Assembly: GCF_037975245.1 (NCBI RefSeq)
Contig: NC_092567.1
Location: forward strand, 2,331,714 to 2,395,713
Source of the DNA: Apostichopus japonicus
Lineage: Eukaryota; Echinodermata; Holothuroidea; Aspidochirotida; Stichopodidae
DNA: 64,000 nt
Direction of reading: 5' to 3'
Shown: positions 10,690 to 24,360 of the stretch, piece by piece
How the letters are laid out: the number at the start of each line of letters is the position of its first letter
Numbering within the stretch: the stretch's first letter is position 1
The notes under the pieces: model-generated
What the model was told of the DNA's origin: nothing
Databases searched by the model: none
The model's input: the letters and a program-made list of their open reading frames with translations, nothing else
Position numbers and translations under genes: made by a program

Positions 10690-12740
10690 CCTACGTTTAT
10701 CTTGATAATATTTGCAATGGGAAAATTAAACAATTCTGTTATATGGTTATATCGTTCATGAACAGTATCTCATGCTTGAAAATACCGATTTGGTTTGGGT
10801 GGAAAATGAAGTAATAAACATGTTTCAATCCGGCACTACACGTAACCGAAACAAAACGGAAACCGAAACGATAGTGACGTCAGCTATGATAAGATTTGAT
10901 ATTTATCACACTTCTATAGATACGTACATGACACAAATATACAACGTTATTACATACTTTTCACCATCGCAAGCGATTACTGTTTGGGGTCATTGTGTCT
11001 TACGTGACGATTGTTATTATTATCTTGATATGCCCAGCCCTAGAAAATAGGAGATTAAGAAGATACAGAGACTTACCTTAAGTCATGTAAGTTTTCAGAA
11101 TATCCTTTGATAAAGTTATTAGACACTTTTTAATGTCGTTGCTCCACGGACGCGAGAATATCCAGGTATTTTAACATATAACGAGTATCTGAATGTGAAA
11201 TACAGAATTTTGTAACAATCCTGCTGACGTTGACGAATTTCAATCGTAACATAAAATTCATATAATACGCTTTCAATAATGTCTTAAGTATTGAGAATAC
11301 ACTACCACAATATTTAAACTACTCGACAGTCTAAAAAAATGAGGAAGGTCGCTTAGCTTCCTCAACCTGAAAAGAGAGCTTAAGTGATACTTCCTGCTTT
11401 TAAGTAAATGTAATGTTTCCTGGTTTTCAAGAGGGGGGGGGGGGGTCTGGGGGGTCGCTCGGTAGGTTTATGATATACAGTAAAGTATAGGAATATGTTA
11501 TGATGGCATGTCTTGCTAGACTGATACACATTAATGGAAGCGATGTTATTACCTATTGACAACGCCTTAACTAATGTACATCTGTTTTAGCAATTCAGTG
11601 CATAGTTTTGTTATATTTATACATAGCTTGAATAACAGCCAACGGTAAAAAATATTGGTATTCAGAAATGTAACATTAAATTTGTCCTTAGAAACTAATA
11701 CTGCTTAAATCCAACCTCCACACGTCACAGTCATTTGAACTTCCTCTTTTAGTTCGTAATATTAGTTTTACTTTGGAGAACCGCAAAAGTTCATACAACC
11801 CAGCTAACCACGACCAATTCCTTCATAGTGTGTGCAGTCTGTCTTAGTCAATGATGTATGACGGTAGCAAGCAACAATGGTATGTAGGTGTTATTTCTAA
11901 CTCGGGTAATTAAACAAAGCAGCACTGGTATTCATCGCCCAATGTAACGGAGACAATCACATAGAAATTCTGTTATAATTATTCATTCGGTTGTGACGAT
12001 TTGGTAGATTGTATTTTGGCTGAAATGGTTCCGACTGCATGTGTGTTATAAACAGCACACTATTACACGTCTATATTGCAAATCCTTATAGTACACATAT
12101 CACCCGTTGTGTGCTTCCATTACATATGTACACCGATACAATGACATCAAAGAAACGGTTATTCACTATTACGAGGAGTGACATATCACATAATAAGCTA
12201 CTTTACTTATTGAAGGCAAGGTTTCGAAGTTAATTATAGTTATACCTGTTGGAATATTTTTATTTCATCTTTAATAGAGGTACGCCTTGAAGTTTGGGGA
12301 TGTATGCTATATAAGAAACACAAACCAACCTCACGTATCGTCGTCATTGACTATGCCTAGTATAAACTATTAATATTATATAAGGTAGCTATCATTTCTT
12401 TGAATTAAATTAGTTCTGAAATCACAACCATTCCCCCAGAATTACACAGTGAAGCCCAAGTCCTAGATGTAACCTGCGTATAATGCAGTGACGCTGTGAG
12501 CTACACCTATTAATTTAGGTTTGCATACATTTCAACTGTGCAGGAAGTGTGAAACGGCTTCTTATACAAGGTAAAAAGTAAAAAAGTGTCAGTCTAATAT
12601 GAATAATACACATTTAAATTGCGTAGGGAAACATTACAGACCGTAACACCGACGTCCACAATTTCTCGAACGTCTTTCTACATCAACTTAACTTTTAGTT
12701 TGTTATTGTTAGTTTTATATAGTATTATATATACATCATA
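10690..12740. other. Non-coding DNA between two repeat arrays
   Basis: There is no recognisable gene. A G-run occurs near 11433-11455. A donor-like GTAAGT on the minus strand near 11080-11086 has only a short open segment upstream with no good acceptor, so I do not call it an exon. Confidence 0.4.
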
Positions 12741-12745
12741 TACAG

Positions 12746-15625
12746 CCATCCTATCCATCCATCCTATCTATCATATCTTTCCATCCTATCTATCCATCCA
12801 ATCCATCCATATCCACCCATCATATCCATCCATCCTTTTCATTCATCCTATCCATCCATCCTATCATTCCATCGTATCGATGCATCATATCTATCCTATC
12901 CATCCATCCATCCTATACATCCTATCTATCTATCCTACGCATTCATCGTATCCATATATGCTATACATCCTATCCATCCATCCTACCATTTCATCGTATC
13001 GATGCATCATATTCATCCTATCTATCCATCCTATCATTCCATCGTATCCATCCATCCTATCCATCTTATGTCCTATGAAACCTATGAATGCATAATATCA
13101 ATCTATCCTATACATCCAATTATATCCATCCATCCTTTATATCCATCGTATCCCTCTATCCTATCTATCCATCCTATCCATCTATCATATCCGTCTATAT
13201 ATATTATCTATCCAAACAACCATCTATCCTATACATCAATCCTATCCATCCATCCTATCCATCAATCCAATCCATCCTATCTATCCATCCTATGAATGTA
13301 TCGTATCCTATCTATCCAATCCATCCATCCTATACATCCATCCTATTCATCCATCCTATCCATCCATACTATCCATCCTATATATCCATCCTATATATTC
13401 ATCCTATCAATCCATCGCATCCCTTTATCCTATATATCCTATCCATTCATCGTATCGATCCATCCTATCCATCCATCCTATCTATCCATCCTATCCATCG
13501 ATCCTACATATCTATCATATACATCAATCATATTTATCCTATCCGTCCATCCACCTACTCTATATATCATTTTCATCCATCCTATCCATCCATCATATCT
13601 ATCGTATTCATCCTATGGATCCATCCTATACATTCTATCCATCCTATCCACCAATCATATCTAACATATCCATCAATCCTAACCATACATCCTATCCATC
13701 TTATCTATCTATAATATCCATCCATCATATCCATCCTATCTATCCACCCTATAATTCCATCGTATCCATTTGTCCTATCCATCCTATATATCCATCCTAC
13801 GAATCCGTCGAATCCATCTATCCTATACATCATATCCATCCATCATATAAATCCATCTTATCCATCTTATCCATCCATCCTATACATTCATCATATATAT
13901 TCATCCTATCCATCGTATCCTCATATCCTATATATCCATCCTATCCATCCTATCCATCTATCATATCCATTTATATTATCTATCCATCCAATTCATCTAT
14001 CCTATACATCCATTATATCCATCCATCCTATCCATAAATCGTATCCAACCTATCTATCCACCCTTTCCATCCATAATATACATACATCATATCCATCCAT
14101 CCTATCCATCCATCCTATCCATCCATCCATCCTATCCATCCATCCATCCTATCCATCCATCCTATCCATCCTATACATCCATCCTATCCATCCATCATAT
14201 CTATCCATCCTATCCATCCATCCTATCCATCCATCCATCCTATCTATCCATCCTATCCATCCTATACATCCATCCTATCCATCCATCATATCTATCCATA
14301 CTATCAATCCATCGAATCTATGCATCTGTTCTATACATCTCATATATCCATATATTTCCATCTAACCTATACATCAATCCTGTCCATATATCCTATCCAT
14401 CCATCATGTATATCCATCCTATCAATCCATCGTATCAATTCATCCGATCATTCCTATCCATCCTATCCTATCAATCCTATCCATGCATCCTATCCACCAG
14501 TTCTGTCAATCCGACCATCATATAAATCCATCCTTTCCATCGTATACATCTATTATATACAACATATCAATCCATCTTATTTATCCATCCTATCCATCAT
14601 ATCCATCCTATCTATCCTATCCATCCTATCCATCCATTCATCTTAATCCTATCCATCCTATCCATTCATCCTATCCATTCTATTCCATCTCATCCATCAA
14701 TCCAATCCATTAGTCCTTCCATCCATCCTATCCATCCATTCTTTTTATCCATCCTATACATCCTATCCATCCAATTCTATCCATCCATCCATTCAATCCA
14801 TCATATACATCATATCCATCCAATTATATATATCCATCCTATACATCAATACTATCTATCCATCCAACTATCCATCCTATCAATCCATCGTATCCCTTTA
14901 TGCTATATATTATATCCATCCGTCGTATCCATCAACCCTATCTACCCATCCTATCTTCCAATCATATCCATCCATCATATCCATCCATCCATCCTATCCA
15001 TCTATCATATACATCCTATCCATCCAATTACATCCATCGTATTCCTTACATTCATCCTATTCATCTATCCTATCCATCCAACATATACATCCAACCTATC
15101 CATTCATCCTATCTATTCATCATATCCATTCACCATATCCATCCATCCTATCCATCCATCTTATACTTACTATCCATCCAATTATATCCATCTATCCTAT
15201 ACATCCATCATATCCATCCATCCTACCCATTCAACTTATACATCCAACATATCCATCCATGCTAAACATCCATCCTATCCATCTATCCATCCTATACATC
15301 CTATCCCTCGTATCCATCTTATATCCATCCTATGAATGCATATTATCCATCTATCCTATCCATTCTATCAAATCATTCTATCCATCTATCCTATCCATCC
15401 TATCCATCTATCCTATCAATAGATTCCAATACATCCGATTCTATCCATTAATTTTATCCATCCATCCTATACATACTATCCATCCAATTATATTCATCCA
15501 TCATATCCATCCATACTATCCATCCATCCTATCCATCCATCCTATCCATCCATCCATCCATCCTTTCCATCCATCCATTCATCTATCTACCTATATACAT
15601 ATCTATCTATTTATCTATCTGTATC
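12746..15625. repeat. 2.9-kb satellite-like array of CCATCCTAT/CCATCCATC units
   Basis: An almost uninterrupted array of ATCC-based tetra-, penta- and nonanucleotide units (TATCCATCCATCC, CTATACATCC, CATATCCATC) runs for about 2.9 kb and fades into ATCTATCT near 15580-15625. The plus-strand frames stay open because the unit lacks stop codons, producing Ser/Ile/His/Pro/Tyr-rich pseudo-ORFs that I do not treat as genes. Higher-order structure is visible: a roughly 90-bp block is duplicated at about 14155-14300, and a CGTATCGATGCATCATAT variant recurs about 117 bp apart near 12872 and 12989. Confidence 0.95.
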
Positions 15626-15639
15626 TGTATCATAAAAGC

Positions 15640-16110
15640 ATTTGATACTTTACCAAAATAGCTAATGTATAAACATATAAAGATTACATTTTAATTGAAC
15701 GGTCGTCATCACAACATATTCTTAGACTAAAGATCAGAAGCCATTTTTTTCATTTATTTTTATATTTGTGCAATGTTAACATATTCATAATTATTAGAAA
15801 ATATTATAAATTTCCTGTTTTGTGAATATTCTGTATTGGCAACTACATTTGCTTTTCTTTATAAGACTTCCTTTCCGACATGGATGTTCGTTGAAAGCCA
15901 ACGCATTTTGCGTTGCTGGAAAGATAACTGAATACATTTATAGAGAAAGTACGCTGCTAAATGAAAGAATTTAATAGCAGGATCCAGTAGATATGCGCAA
16001 AATCCACACCATAAGACACATCATAGCAGAACTACATAGCAGAAAAGATTACTTTTCCACATTTGTGGTTCGTTTACTAAATACATTTTCTAATATAGCA
16101 TTAACTGCTT
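15640..16110. other. Non-coding DNA after the satellite array
   Basis: AT-rich sequence with no supported gene or element. Confidence 0.4.
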
Positions 16111-16117
16111 CACTTAC

Positions 16118-16188
16118 CATTAAGATATTTCTGCCAGATACTCCAATAAGACTGGGGTGATCAACACTTCTCGCATAAGCGATGGAAT
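16118..16188 (-). CDS. Candidate single exon, unrecognised gene
   Basis: On the minus strand a 71-nt segment is flanked by an acceptor (GGTTTACAG) and a consensus donor (GTAAGTG). One frame is open; the peptide includes SIAYARSVDHPSLIGVSGRN. Two leading bases complete a codon from an upstream exon and the exon ends in phase 0. I do not recognise the protein. It may be an upstream exon of the minus-strand NLR-type gene about 10 kb away, but the phases do not join directly to the exon at 6011-6115, so other exons would be needed. It could also be chance. Confidence 0.3.
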
Positions 16189-16199
16189 CTGTAAACCGA

Positions 16200-18225
16200 T
16201 AGAAAAATTGAAATTATATAATAAAGAAAGTGGCGTCAACCTACGTTGGTGAAAAACCAAACGTAGTTCTAATGGTATTTAACAATATTAAAGCTGTAAA
16301 TAGTATGAAGAGTTACTTGTATGTTGACATCTTGTTCGTGATCGTGTTCGTTCAACCGTTGAAAGTCTGGCCTTAGTATTGACGCAACCAACATGAAATG
16401 CATTGAAATAGTTTCCAGTAATTAAAGCATTCGAATTGATAAAGAGGTTTTCATATCTTGCTTCACCAATAATAATAACGATCAAATTGTAGCAAACTGA
16501 TTTTCGTTTTTTTTTTTTTATAATTCATTTATTTGTTTTATCGCCATCTTACGTTTTGAAAAATGTACTTTGGTGTGAACATTTAATGAGGGTTACCGGG
16601 AGAACAGGGTAGGAGGAGGGTGGTTTGGGTTAAACAGGGGCAAATATGTCAGATGAGGTTCCATCAATTGAAGTATACAATCAATTGATACTACTATTTC
16701 GCAGGGGAGACTCGTGGAAATGGCGGGAGTTAAATCTAAAGGTAGAATGGTGTGGGGTTTGGCGGTGGAGGTGATTGAAGTTCAAAGATAATTTAGCAAA
16801 TTTGGTGTTATAGCCAACGCGTTATTTCATTTTGCGTTTTAAAATGACAGTTACTATGGATACGGTATCGCATTTGCAAAACGCTTTGTCAAGGTCGTTT
16901 ATGTGGAAGATCAGAGATATATAATCGAAAACAAGAAACATGAGATTTGAAAAAGATGATAAATATATACAACGTGAATAAGGCATGAATGCTTCAGTTT
17001 TGGTATTTACTTTCCTTAGGAAGAGAATATTTTGCTATAGCTGATTTATCAGAATTCTATTTATTCTATGAGGATATGGAGGTTTGTGATTCTAATGTGT
17101 CTAGCATAAAACTTCGTATGTAGAGTAGCCGAAATATCGAATTACACACCACTGTACAAATTAATGAACCATACATTGGTTGTATGCAATGACTACACAC
17201 AGATGTTCGTAGGATTGTGTACGGATTGCTGTCTTGTTAAAACAAGAGCAGCAACGCTGCTAAAGCTCATGTTACCTACTATTTGAGAAATTTTGTTTTG
17301 CTTGTGCATAATACATACGCAAGATAACGGTGTTATTTCCATTCCATCCATCTCCTCTACCCCTTGCCTTATGCTCCTTAGCAGGAATAATTTTTTTATT
17401 AAATGATAGAAGGTTGTAAACATTTGTTTTGAATAAAAAAGACATAAAGAATTTTTTTATTCAATTTTTGCCCTCTCAATTAGTACCTACTATAAGTATG
17501 TAAGTTATAACTCTAACGTACCGCTGGAATCTTACGTTAAACTAGTTTTGTCTCTTGAATACAATATATTCGTCGCCTGAACCACATGTAAATGTTCCCC
17601 GCTTTATCAATATAGTGAACGGCCAATATGGCTATATGGTCACCAACATCGATTATGATCGTATCCCCGTATTTACAGCTTGTACGCATGCTCACATGTA
17701 CGCCATGTATTTGGGACCTTTTCAGAAAGTTAAACTATATTTTACATGCGGATCGTAGCAATGTGCCATTCAACCTTTATATTTGTCGCAGGTACTTATA
17801 AGTATAAGCTGCATAATGAGCTTCTACTTAATGCGAATTAATCCTCGACTCTAAACATTAATTTAAAAGGCACTAGTCTTTGTGAGGTCGGCTACACCGA
17901 ACTAACTTGAGGACATGTAGTTAGGTATAATTTTCATAGAAGCTTTAAACTACAAATGCTGTGAAGGGACAAATACACGCACATAATACAGACAGCTTAA
18001 TACAGAGGTTACCACAGTGAACACAAAAGAAAGATTCCACTACCAAAAGTCTTCATAGGGGATGTTACTCCCCATAATACGTCACGCTACACTATCATTG
18101 GGGTAGTGGTGAGGAACAAATTACAATATGTTGACTTAATATACTTTAGAGTGACATGTGCAAGTATAGGTTTTCTAGTTGTAGATAGCTGTCTCATCCG
18201 ACTGGTGACCCGTGACCTATTTACT
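16200..18225. other. Non-coding DNA, no gene seen
   Basis: There are only short ORFs without similarity that I recognise. The interval includes G-rich stretches around 16600-16790. I see no splice-supported exon, transposon end or RNA gene. Confidence 0.4.
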
Positions 18226-18229
18226 GTAG

Positions 18230-19180
18230 GAAGTGATTCCTTAATTGATTAGAATATATGTGTTATTAAACAAAGAAGAAAGCACACCACATAGGATAGT
18301 TCAAAAACAACAGCATATGCAAGTCACACATACACATGTACTTAAAATGGAACAAATCGGATACAAATAGACACTAAATGGGGTCTAAATATAGTATAGC
18401 GTGTCTGTGTTTGTGTGTGTGTGTAGGGGGGAGTGGTGGATTCCCTCTATGTCACCAGGTCTTGCACTATACCCAACTCACTTAATTCCTCCATTTATTA
18501 GTACAATCTATTAACCTTATTTACTTACCTAATGATGGTTTAATTGAATGACCTTTGTTCTAGTGTAAATAACATTGACTCAAGAACCTTAAGTTTCAAT
18601 AATATGGGAATCCTTTTTTGTTATATTCAATCCTTGTCTTATTGGTTCCGTTGTCGAATGGTCCTGGAATGGGAGGCGATATCCAACTATTTGTTTGTGC
18701 AAGAGGTGATGAATATACGATGCCGTAGCAATAGATCAAACCTTGCTAATCTAAGAACAATGTGACTGTATCGGAAATCCATTACAAAACTAGGCAATAT
18801 ATCCAAATTGTGCAGACATCAATCCGATGTACAAAGCTATTTGGAGCAACACATCCACTACTTCATGTATTACCGTGATAGCCGCGTTAAACCTGTCGTA
18901 CAACTGATGTGCTATACGTTCTGATTTGAGTAATTGCATCTCACTTATATATTGTTTACTTTTATTTCAAAAAACCTTTAAAATATGGGTCCTTTCTTCA
19001 GTAAACGTTGTAACATAACAAATCTATTCATAATTATCCAACCGAGGCAGAGGTCATACTGCAGTACTATATAAAGTAGCAGGGAAACACCATTTATTAA
19101 ATGTATACACTGGAAGCCTTTGTAACGCCTTTTCGTATCGTCCTGTTTTAGGTAACGATTGTTGGTTATGACACGCACTT
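18230..19180. repeat. Dispersed 0.9-kb repeat, copy 1
   Basis: This region aligns over most of its length with 42560-43450. Shared words include TGGTGGATTCCCTCT, TGTCACCAGGTC, GGTCCTGGAATGGGAGG, AAGCCTTTGTAACGCCTT and CGTACAACTGATG. Both copies carry a (GT)n then G-run tract at the same place (18410 and 42705). There is no long ORF and clear terminal repeats are not visible, so the class (old non-autonomous DNA element, SINE or LINE derivative) is undetermined. Confidence 0.7.
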
Positions 19181-20430
19181 TGATTGTGGGTACTGATCAA
19201 TGAGATTCTCCCTAAAGTGAACCTACTGTAACGGTTATATTTAGAACTTAAATCACATAACATCATCGCACTATGAAGTCAAGGCTTGGATCAAGTACTA
19301 GAGCTCCTGTGTACTTGTCGACGAGGCACACAATAATTACTCAACCATCGTCGTATACGTTAACATTGACCATGAATATTCCAATGCAGAATTGCGTAAA
19401 ACAACGCACCGACCCTGTGACGTGCTCCCTTGTGACACTGAACGCTTGTAGTACTCATTTAATGTATGTATGTATGTCCGCTACAGTTATGTTGCGTACC
19501 CGGTTGGTAAGTAAGGTGTGGGGGTGGGGGGTGGTGGTGGTAGGGAGAGACTCGAGGACACCGTAAAATAAAATACACTAACAGTGCATCCTGAGATTAA
19601 TAAGTATATATCTTGTCTACATACAATGTACTTGTAGTACATCTCTCGCAGTGTGACAAAGAAATAACTATATATAAGTAGGAATACCTTACAATTAGAA
19701 CACCACACACTGATAACGTTCATTAACTAACCCTATCACGGCACAGCTATTCTGTAATGCACAATTTGCCTAGAAGCGAGCTAAACTATACGCATCGCGT
19801 TAAAGACAACGCAGCGCAGCAAATGATGAATTCGTTAAAGGCAACGCAGAACAGCTTACGATGGACCGCGTCAGCCCGTGAACCATACGCTGCAACGGCC
19901 TTGTAACCGCACAAGCAGTGTACGCAACGCAGCTGCAGAGTGCATCAATCCAATCCATATGTCTTCTGTAGAAGCCCCAAAATAACCTCTAAAACATTGC
20001 CTCTGACAAACGCTATAAAATTCGGCAAGGATTCTGCCTGGCAACTTGTTCTTAATGTATACCAAATTTATGTATAAAAACGCTACTCGCATAGCAATAT
20101 TAACGACCCCGTAACTGTGTAGAATCCTATGCACGAGTAACTGACCAATTACGACATATCCGATAGCATTGACACATATCAGAAACCAAAAACAAGCCGC
20201 AACGCTCTCTACCCTGCTACATATATGAGCTGAACCCCGCCCCACGGTCTATCCGTCTATGGTTACTTCCCCGTATACTAAGTTCAGAGACAAAAATGTC
20301 CACCAGACTGTTAACATAAACCCCGGCAGCAAGAACCAACTCTCTTCCAGCCAACAATGCATTGATACCCCTAGATACACAGACTATCGCACATACCAGG
20401 GACCCCCACCCCCTGCTTAAACATTAAACC
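19181..20430. other. Non-coding DNA, no gene seen
   Basis: No recognisable gene. Short repeats of the type AAAGRCAACGCAG(C/A) occur near 19800-19855. A GTRGTGGTGG-like purine run lies near 19515-19555. Confidence 0.4.
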
Positions 20431-20432
20431 AG

Positions 20433-20550
20433 GGTTTCCCTAACTTTATTCCCCCACGAACCCCCTGTGGATGTCACAGTTGTCCACGAACCCCCAACTT
20501 TTCGAGACACGATCTGAGTCATTATTATACTATAATACGCATAACAGCCT
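20433..20550 (+). mobile_element. hAT-like terminal fragment
   Basis: The segment begins CAGGGTTTCCCTAACTTT and continues with CCCCCACGAACCCC, a form very like the ends of hAT-family elements (CAGGGGTTCCCAAACTTT...CCACGAACCCC), as I recall it. I could not find the matching right end or an 8-bp duplication, so it is probably a truncated copy. Confidence 0.4.
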
Positions 20551-20662
20551 GTGTCTGTTTCATAATTCAGTTATTTATCACAAGTCATATGCGTATGGAA
20601 CGCGGAAAGAGTTGGTCGATAGGTACGACCTTTGTAAATTACTAAATTATATGGCCCTACTA

Positions 20663-21194
20663 TAAGGTGACCATACTTTCCTGACTGGAACCAGGGACAT
20701 TTATTGCGTGACTGATATGGGGAGGGGTCTAAGGGGAGGGGGTGTCTTAGATGTAAAATGGGGATACTTAGAAGCACTGTTTTAATCAAGTTTATTTTCA
20801 AAAATGTAGCTTTTTCTCACATGAAATTCACTTACTTTACGTGATTCTTTGAGAGCTTGTGAGTGGTTATGCTCACAATATAATTGTGGTTGTGTCGCCG
20901 TAGTTGCCAATGATACGGTCGAAAGAGTGCTAGGCTAGATCGAGCTAGCATATTTTTAACAGTGTTTCCACTTTACACTGGCCCACCTGAAATACTGGTT
21001 ATAAGTTCCGTTCTGCGACTGCACACTTGACTAATTTTTTTTTTATACAATTATTTTACTAATAATGTGGAATATTTTCGAAATTCCTGAACATTTTGAC
21101 GAATCGGAGACATTTTCGGGGACACTTGTTCATCGGGGACAGCACACTGTAATCGGGGACTGTCCCCGAAAATCGGGGACGTCTGGTCCCCTTA
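20663..21194. mobile_element. 532-bp hAT-like non-autonomous element
   Basis: The left end reads TAAGGTGACCATAC and the reverse complement of the right end reads TAAGGGGACCAGAC, 12 of 14 matching. An exact 8-bp duplication, CCCTACTA, flanks it at 20655-20662 and 21195-21202. The right subterminal region is built of repeated CGGGGAC words (about 21105-21185) that can pair as GGGGAC/GTCCCC hairpins. It has the same 20-bp G-rich word as the element at 1554-2841, at 20725-20744. There is no transposase ORF. Confidence 0.8.
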
Positions 21195-21202
21195 CCCTAC
21201 TA

Positions 21203-23095
21203 AAGGTTAAGTAAGCCGCTTTCAATTATAACAGAAAACAAAGACAATTTAAGGTGCATAATGTTGTGACGTGATAGGTTATTGCACAATCAGTACTTTT
21301 CTTTTTTATAACTAAACTCAAACATTTATATCTCAGCAACAGAAAAGATGTTTCTCGAATTCCCCGCCCCACCCCATTTAGCCTTCTTCAGCGGGGTGGG
21401 ATACTACTGTAATCGGTAGTTTGCTTGCAAGTTGTTATAACTTCTTAAAGCAGCTTTTTGCGTTTTGTCGCCGTTTTCCCACCCTATTGACATGTCCGTC
21501 GAGTGTTTTTACATAAATTCATCACATAACATCAAACTAAAATATTAGCCAAGTTCTTCCCTACCTAGAGCACCAATTGGCGAGTAATAAAGGACTTCTG
21601 CAGATATAAGTTAAGAGTCTTCCGACAAATTTCTCATTTAAAAGCAATCGCATACAGTTCCCCAAATCCACTAGTTTGAATCCAACCAATGAGTGAATAA
21701 CTGACAAGTTTATTTATAAGCTGTTGCTTAAAAAAGATTCATTCACAATCCGAAAAAGCTGAGTCGTTATCACAGCCATACTCAAGGCACATAAATAGAG
21801 CATGGTGTTGTAGTATATATTGGTGTACTGGATTGCTTACGACGTCGGCAAAGTGAAATTATTTACCTCATTATTCCATGACGTTCAAATAATTTAAATA
21901 TTCATGTTATAGGCGGGGCTTATTGCGAACCTAACGGAAAATATCATCGAGAGAAACAACGTTCAAATTTGTAAATCATTCGACCTTAGTTAGATTCGAA
22001 GTTAGATTTGAATAGATAAGCTAGGTGTGTATGTCGTTATGGCATCGTGGGGTCAATGAGGTTGAGAAAATCATAGAAAGGACTCAAAAAGCTGCTTTAA
22101 GATTTAGATAAGTAGACCTCGATCATTCTTCTGATAGCAAACACAAAATGATCATGTTTTTAGCATTTGGTTCGACTGTGTAAATAGTCTATAAGTAAAC
22201 ATATTTGCGTGACAGTCATTCCACCTCAATTTCTAATACAAGATGGCAGTTATTGCTTTTAAAACAAAAGTAAATTTACTAAACCGATTACTGGCTATTA
22301 GTGCAAAAAAGACTTCGTTCTTTTAGTCTCTTCCCAACTACTTGCGTGCTTAGATTTCTAGTTCCATAAAAATACACGTGGGAACGACGAATGCAAATGG
22401 CTTTTGTTTGTATCCCAGAACCGTGGTGAGGATCCATTGACCATTGCAGTACTGTCGGGTATTTTGTGTTCCCTCGCAGCGGTTTTCTGTCGTTTCTCAT
22501 CCTACCCACACCATGAATTTACCCTCCTGATACAAAAATAATCTTCGTAAAATTCGATTAATGACTAGTCTATGACAAGAGTGATAGCACATCAATGGAA
22601 ACAGTCCTCCCTGAAAGTGTACACTATACATTGTAAGCAATGGTGATCAGTGTGGATTAACGTAGTTCAGTGTAGGGAACATGTCCAGTAATTGAGAAGA
22701 CCTCGCTATGTAGGTCTGGATTTAAAGCTTGCAGAAACTAATCTTACAATAACTGTATTCACATTAAAGACATTTTGCTTCCAGCATATTGCAGTGTACA
22801 ATATCTGGCATAGCGAAGACAGGGTACTTTTACAAACTTAGTAGTCGGGTAAGTTTCGTATGCAGAAAATACTTTATAACTTGAACAATTGAAACCACTG
22901 ATGCGAATTTGTTGCCACAAAGAGACAATAATTTGTAAAAGAGAAGTATAGACACATTGACGTCAGACGGAATAATTGTATCATGGCAACCGTTACGGAG
23001 TTTAATCACTTTATAATTGGTTTTGCTGTAATAATATACGCTTCGAAGAACAGTAGATTTTGTTTTTCAAGGCATAGCCAGTGATATTTTTTTTA
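21203..23095. other. Non-coding DNA, no gene seen
   Basis: No exon, RNA gene or complete mobile element was recognised; ORFs here are short and without motif. Confidence 0.4.
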
Positions 23096-23099
23096 ATAT

Positions 23100-23290
23100 G
23101 TTGATGAGAGGGGACTGGGGTACAATTCTATTGTCTGGCTATCAATCCACACCTTCCTTAATTCCTTCATTGATTAGTACAATATATTAACTGTATATAC
23201 TTTCAAGGTACTTGTACCAGTACAGGGTTTCTAGTTGTTGATAGGTTTCTTACGAAACAAAATACACATCATCTATATAATGTACGGTAG
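23100..23290. repeat. Partial match to the dispersed 0.9-kb repeat
   Basis: The words CTTAATTCCTTCATTGATTAGTACAAT and GGTTTCTAGTTGTTGATAG resemble parts of the repeat at 18150-18530 and 42780-42815, in a different order. A (G)n tract follows near 23295. It looks like a rearranged or partial copy. Confidence 0.4.
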
Positions 23291-23884
23291 AGAGGGGGGG
23301 GGGGGGGGTACGTAGGCTCTCGTAGGGACCTGTGATTCGTTATTTTATTTTTATTCGTTTAGTTTCTATATACAACTGCCCAAATTAAACCTCTCTACTT
23401 AGCAACGGGAATGTGAACGGGCTATGTGTAGAGCAACGAATGATGGAAATTATTGCACGTACTCTCTTAACATGATAGACTGAATGTTTCAGTTTGAAGT
23501 GCGATTGCAATTGTTTTCAGTGTATTGGACTGAGTTTAGACTAAAAATCACTCCATATCATATAAAGAATCCGTTGCACCGCTCAATATTTGTTGACCGA
23601 AGTATCCAATCATATTATTCAATTTTGCTACGGGATCGCGTTGATGTAAGTCTTTCTATTCCACTGAAATCACGTCCAATCAGGAAAGTAATATATGATC
23701 ACGTGTTCTTGATATTTGCATGATTAGAATGAGTGGCGAACATGATAGGACCGCGCACCCTAGCGCATTGCAAGTAGTGCAGGGATATATACAAACTATT
23801 TATATATGCACGCAGGGACGTCGATAGCGGAGTGTCTCACCCCACCCCCCAAACTTGGTAAAACTGACGATAGTTGGAAAATTT

Positions 23885-23919
23885 GAGTGCGACAGTCGGA
23901 ATTTCCGACTGTCACACTC
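23885..23919. repeat. Near-perfect 17-bp-arm hairpin
   Basis: Two 17-bp arms, GAGTGCGACAGTCGGAA and TTCCGACTGTCACACTC, pair with a single mismatch around a one-base centre at 23902. It lies about 75 bp inside the tentative hAT-like left end. Confidence 0.7.
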
Positions 23920-24360
23920 TAATTTACCTGGGCCTATTCATATATTCCTGTAATTGTGTATGACCTAAAAATTGAAAAATTTCGTTCAAAATTTACCTTT
24001 AATTAGTCATGTTTACCGTTTTTCTTACCACTTTGAGAAACTGTATCTCGCGATCCTTATACTCCACCATACAAAACTTCGTATGATTTTGAATATGCCT
24101 CATAGAACCACTGTACAACGTTCGCCAGCTTCAATTATGTTTATTTATGTACTCATTTTGCTATTAGGTGGGTTGACCCTGTTCGCTAGCTTGAAGTAAG
24201 TTCAGGATATATATTGCCTCTATGGTATACAACTAAAACGCTCAATACTAATCTACGGAAGCTTAAAAGTGCCATCAACATAAGAAAAACTTTTCCACAT
24301 AAGTTGACATTTTTCAGTAAATTGTTTAGATAACAAGATTAAATCTTATTATAAATCAGA

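Noticed and set aside
11080-11165. Possible minus-strand exon ending at GTAAGTC
   Set aside because: All frames close within about 40 nt and there is no polypyrimidine acceptor.
12746-15625. CRISPR-like direct repeats
   Set aside because: Units are contiguous simple repeats with no unique spacers, and the genome is eukaryotic.
12619-15645. Many overlapping plus-strand ORFs of 76-208 codons in the satellite array
   Set aside because: They exist only because the ATCC-type repeat lacks stop codons in those frames; the products are low-complexity Ser/Ile/His/Pro/Tyr repeats in several frames at once.
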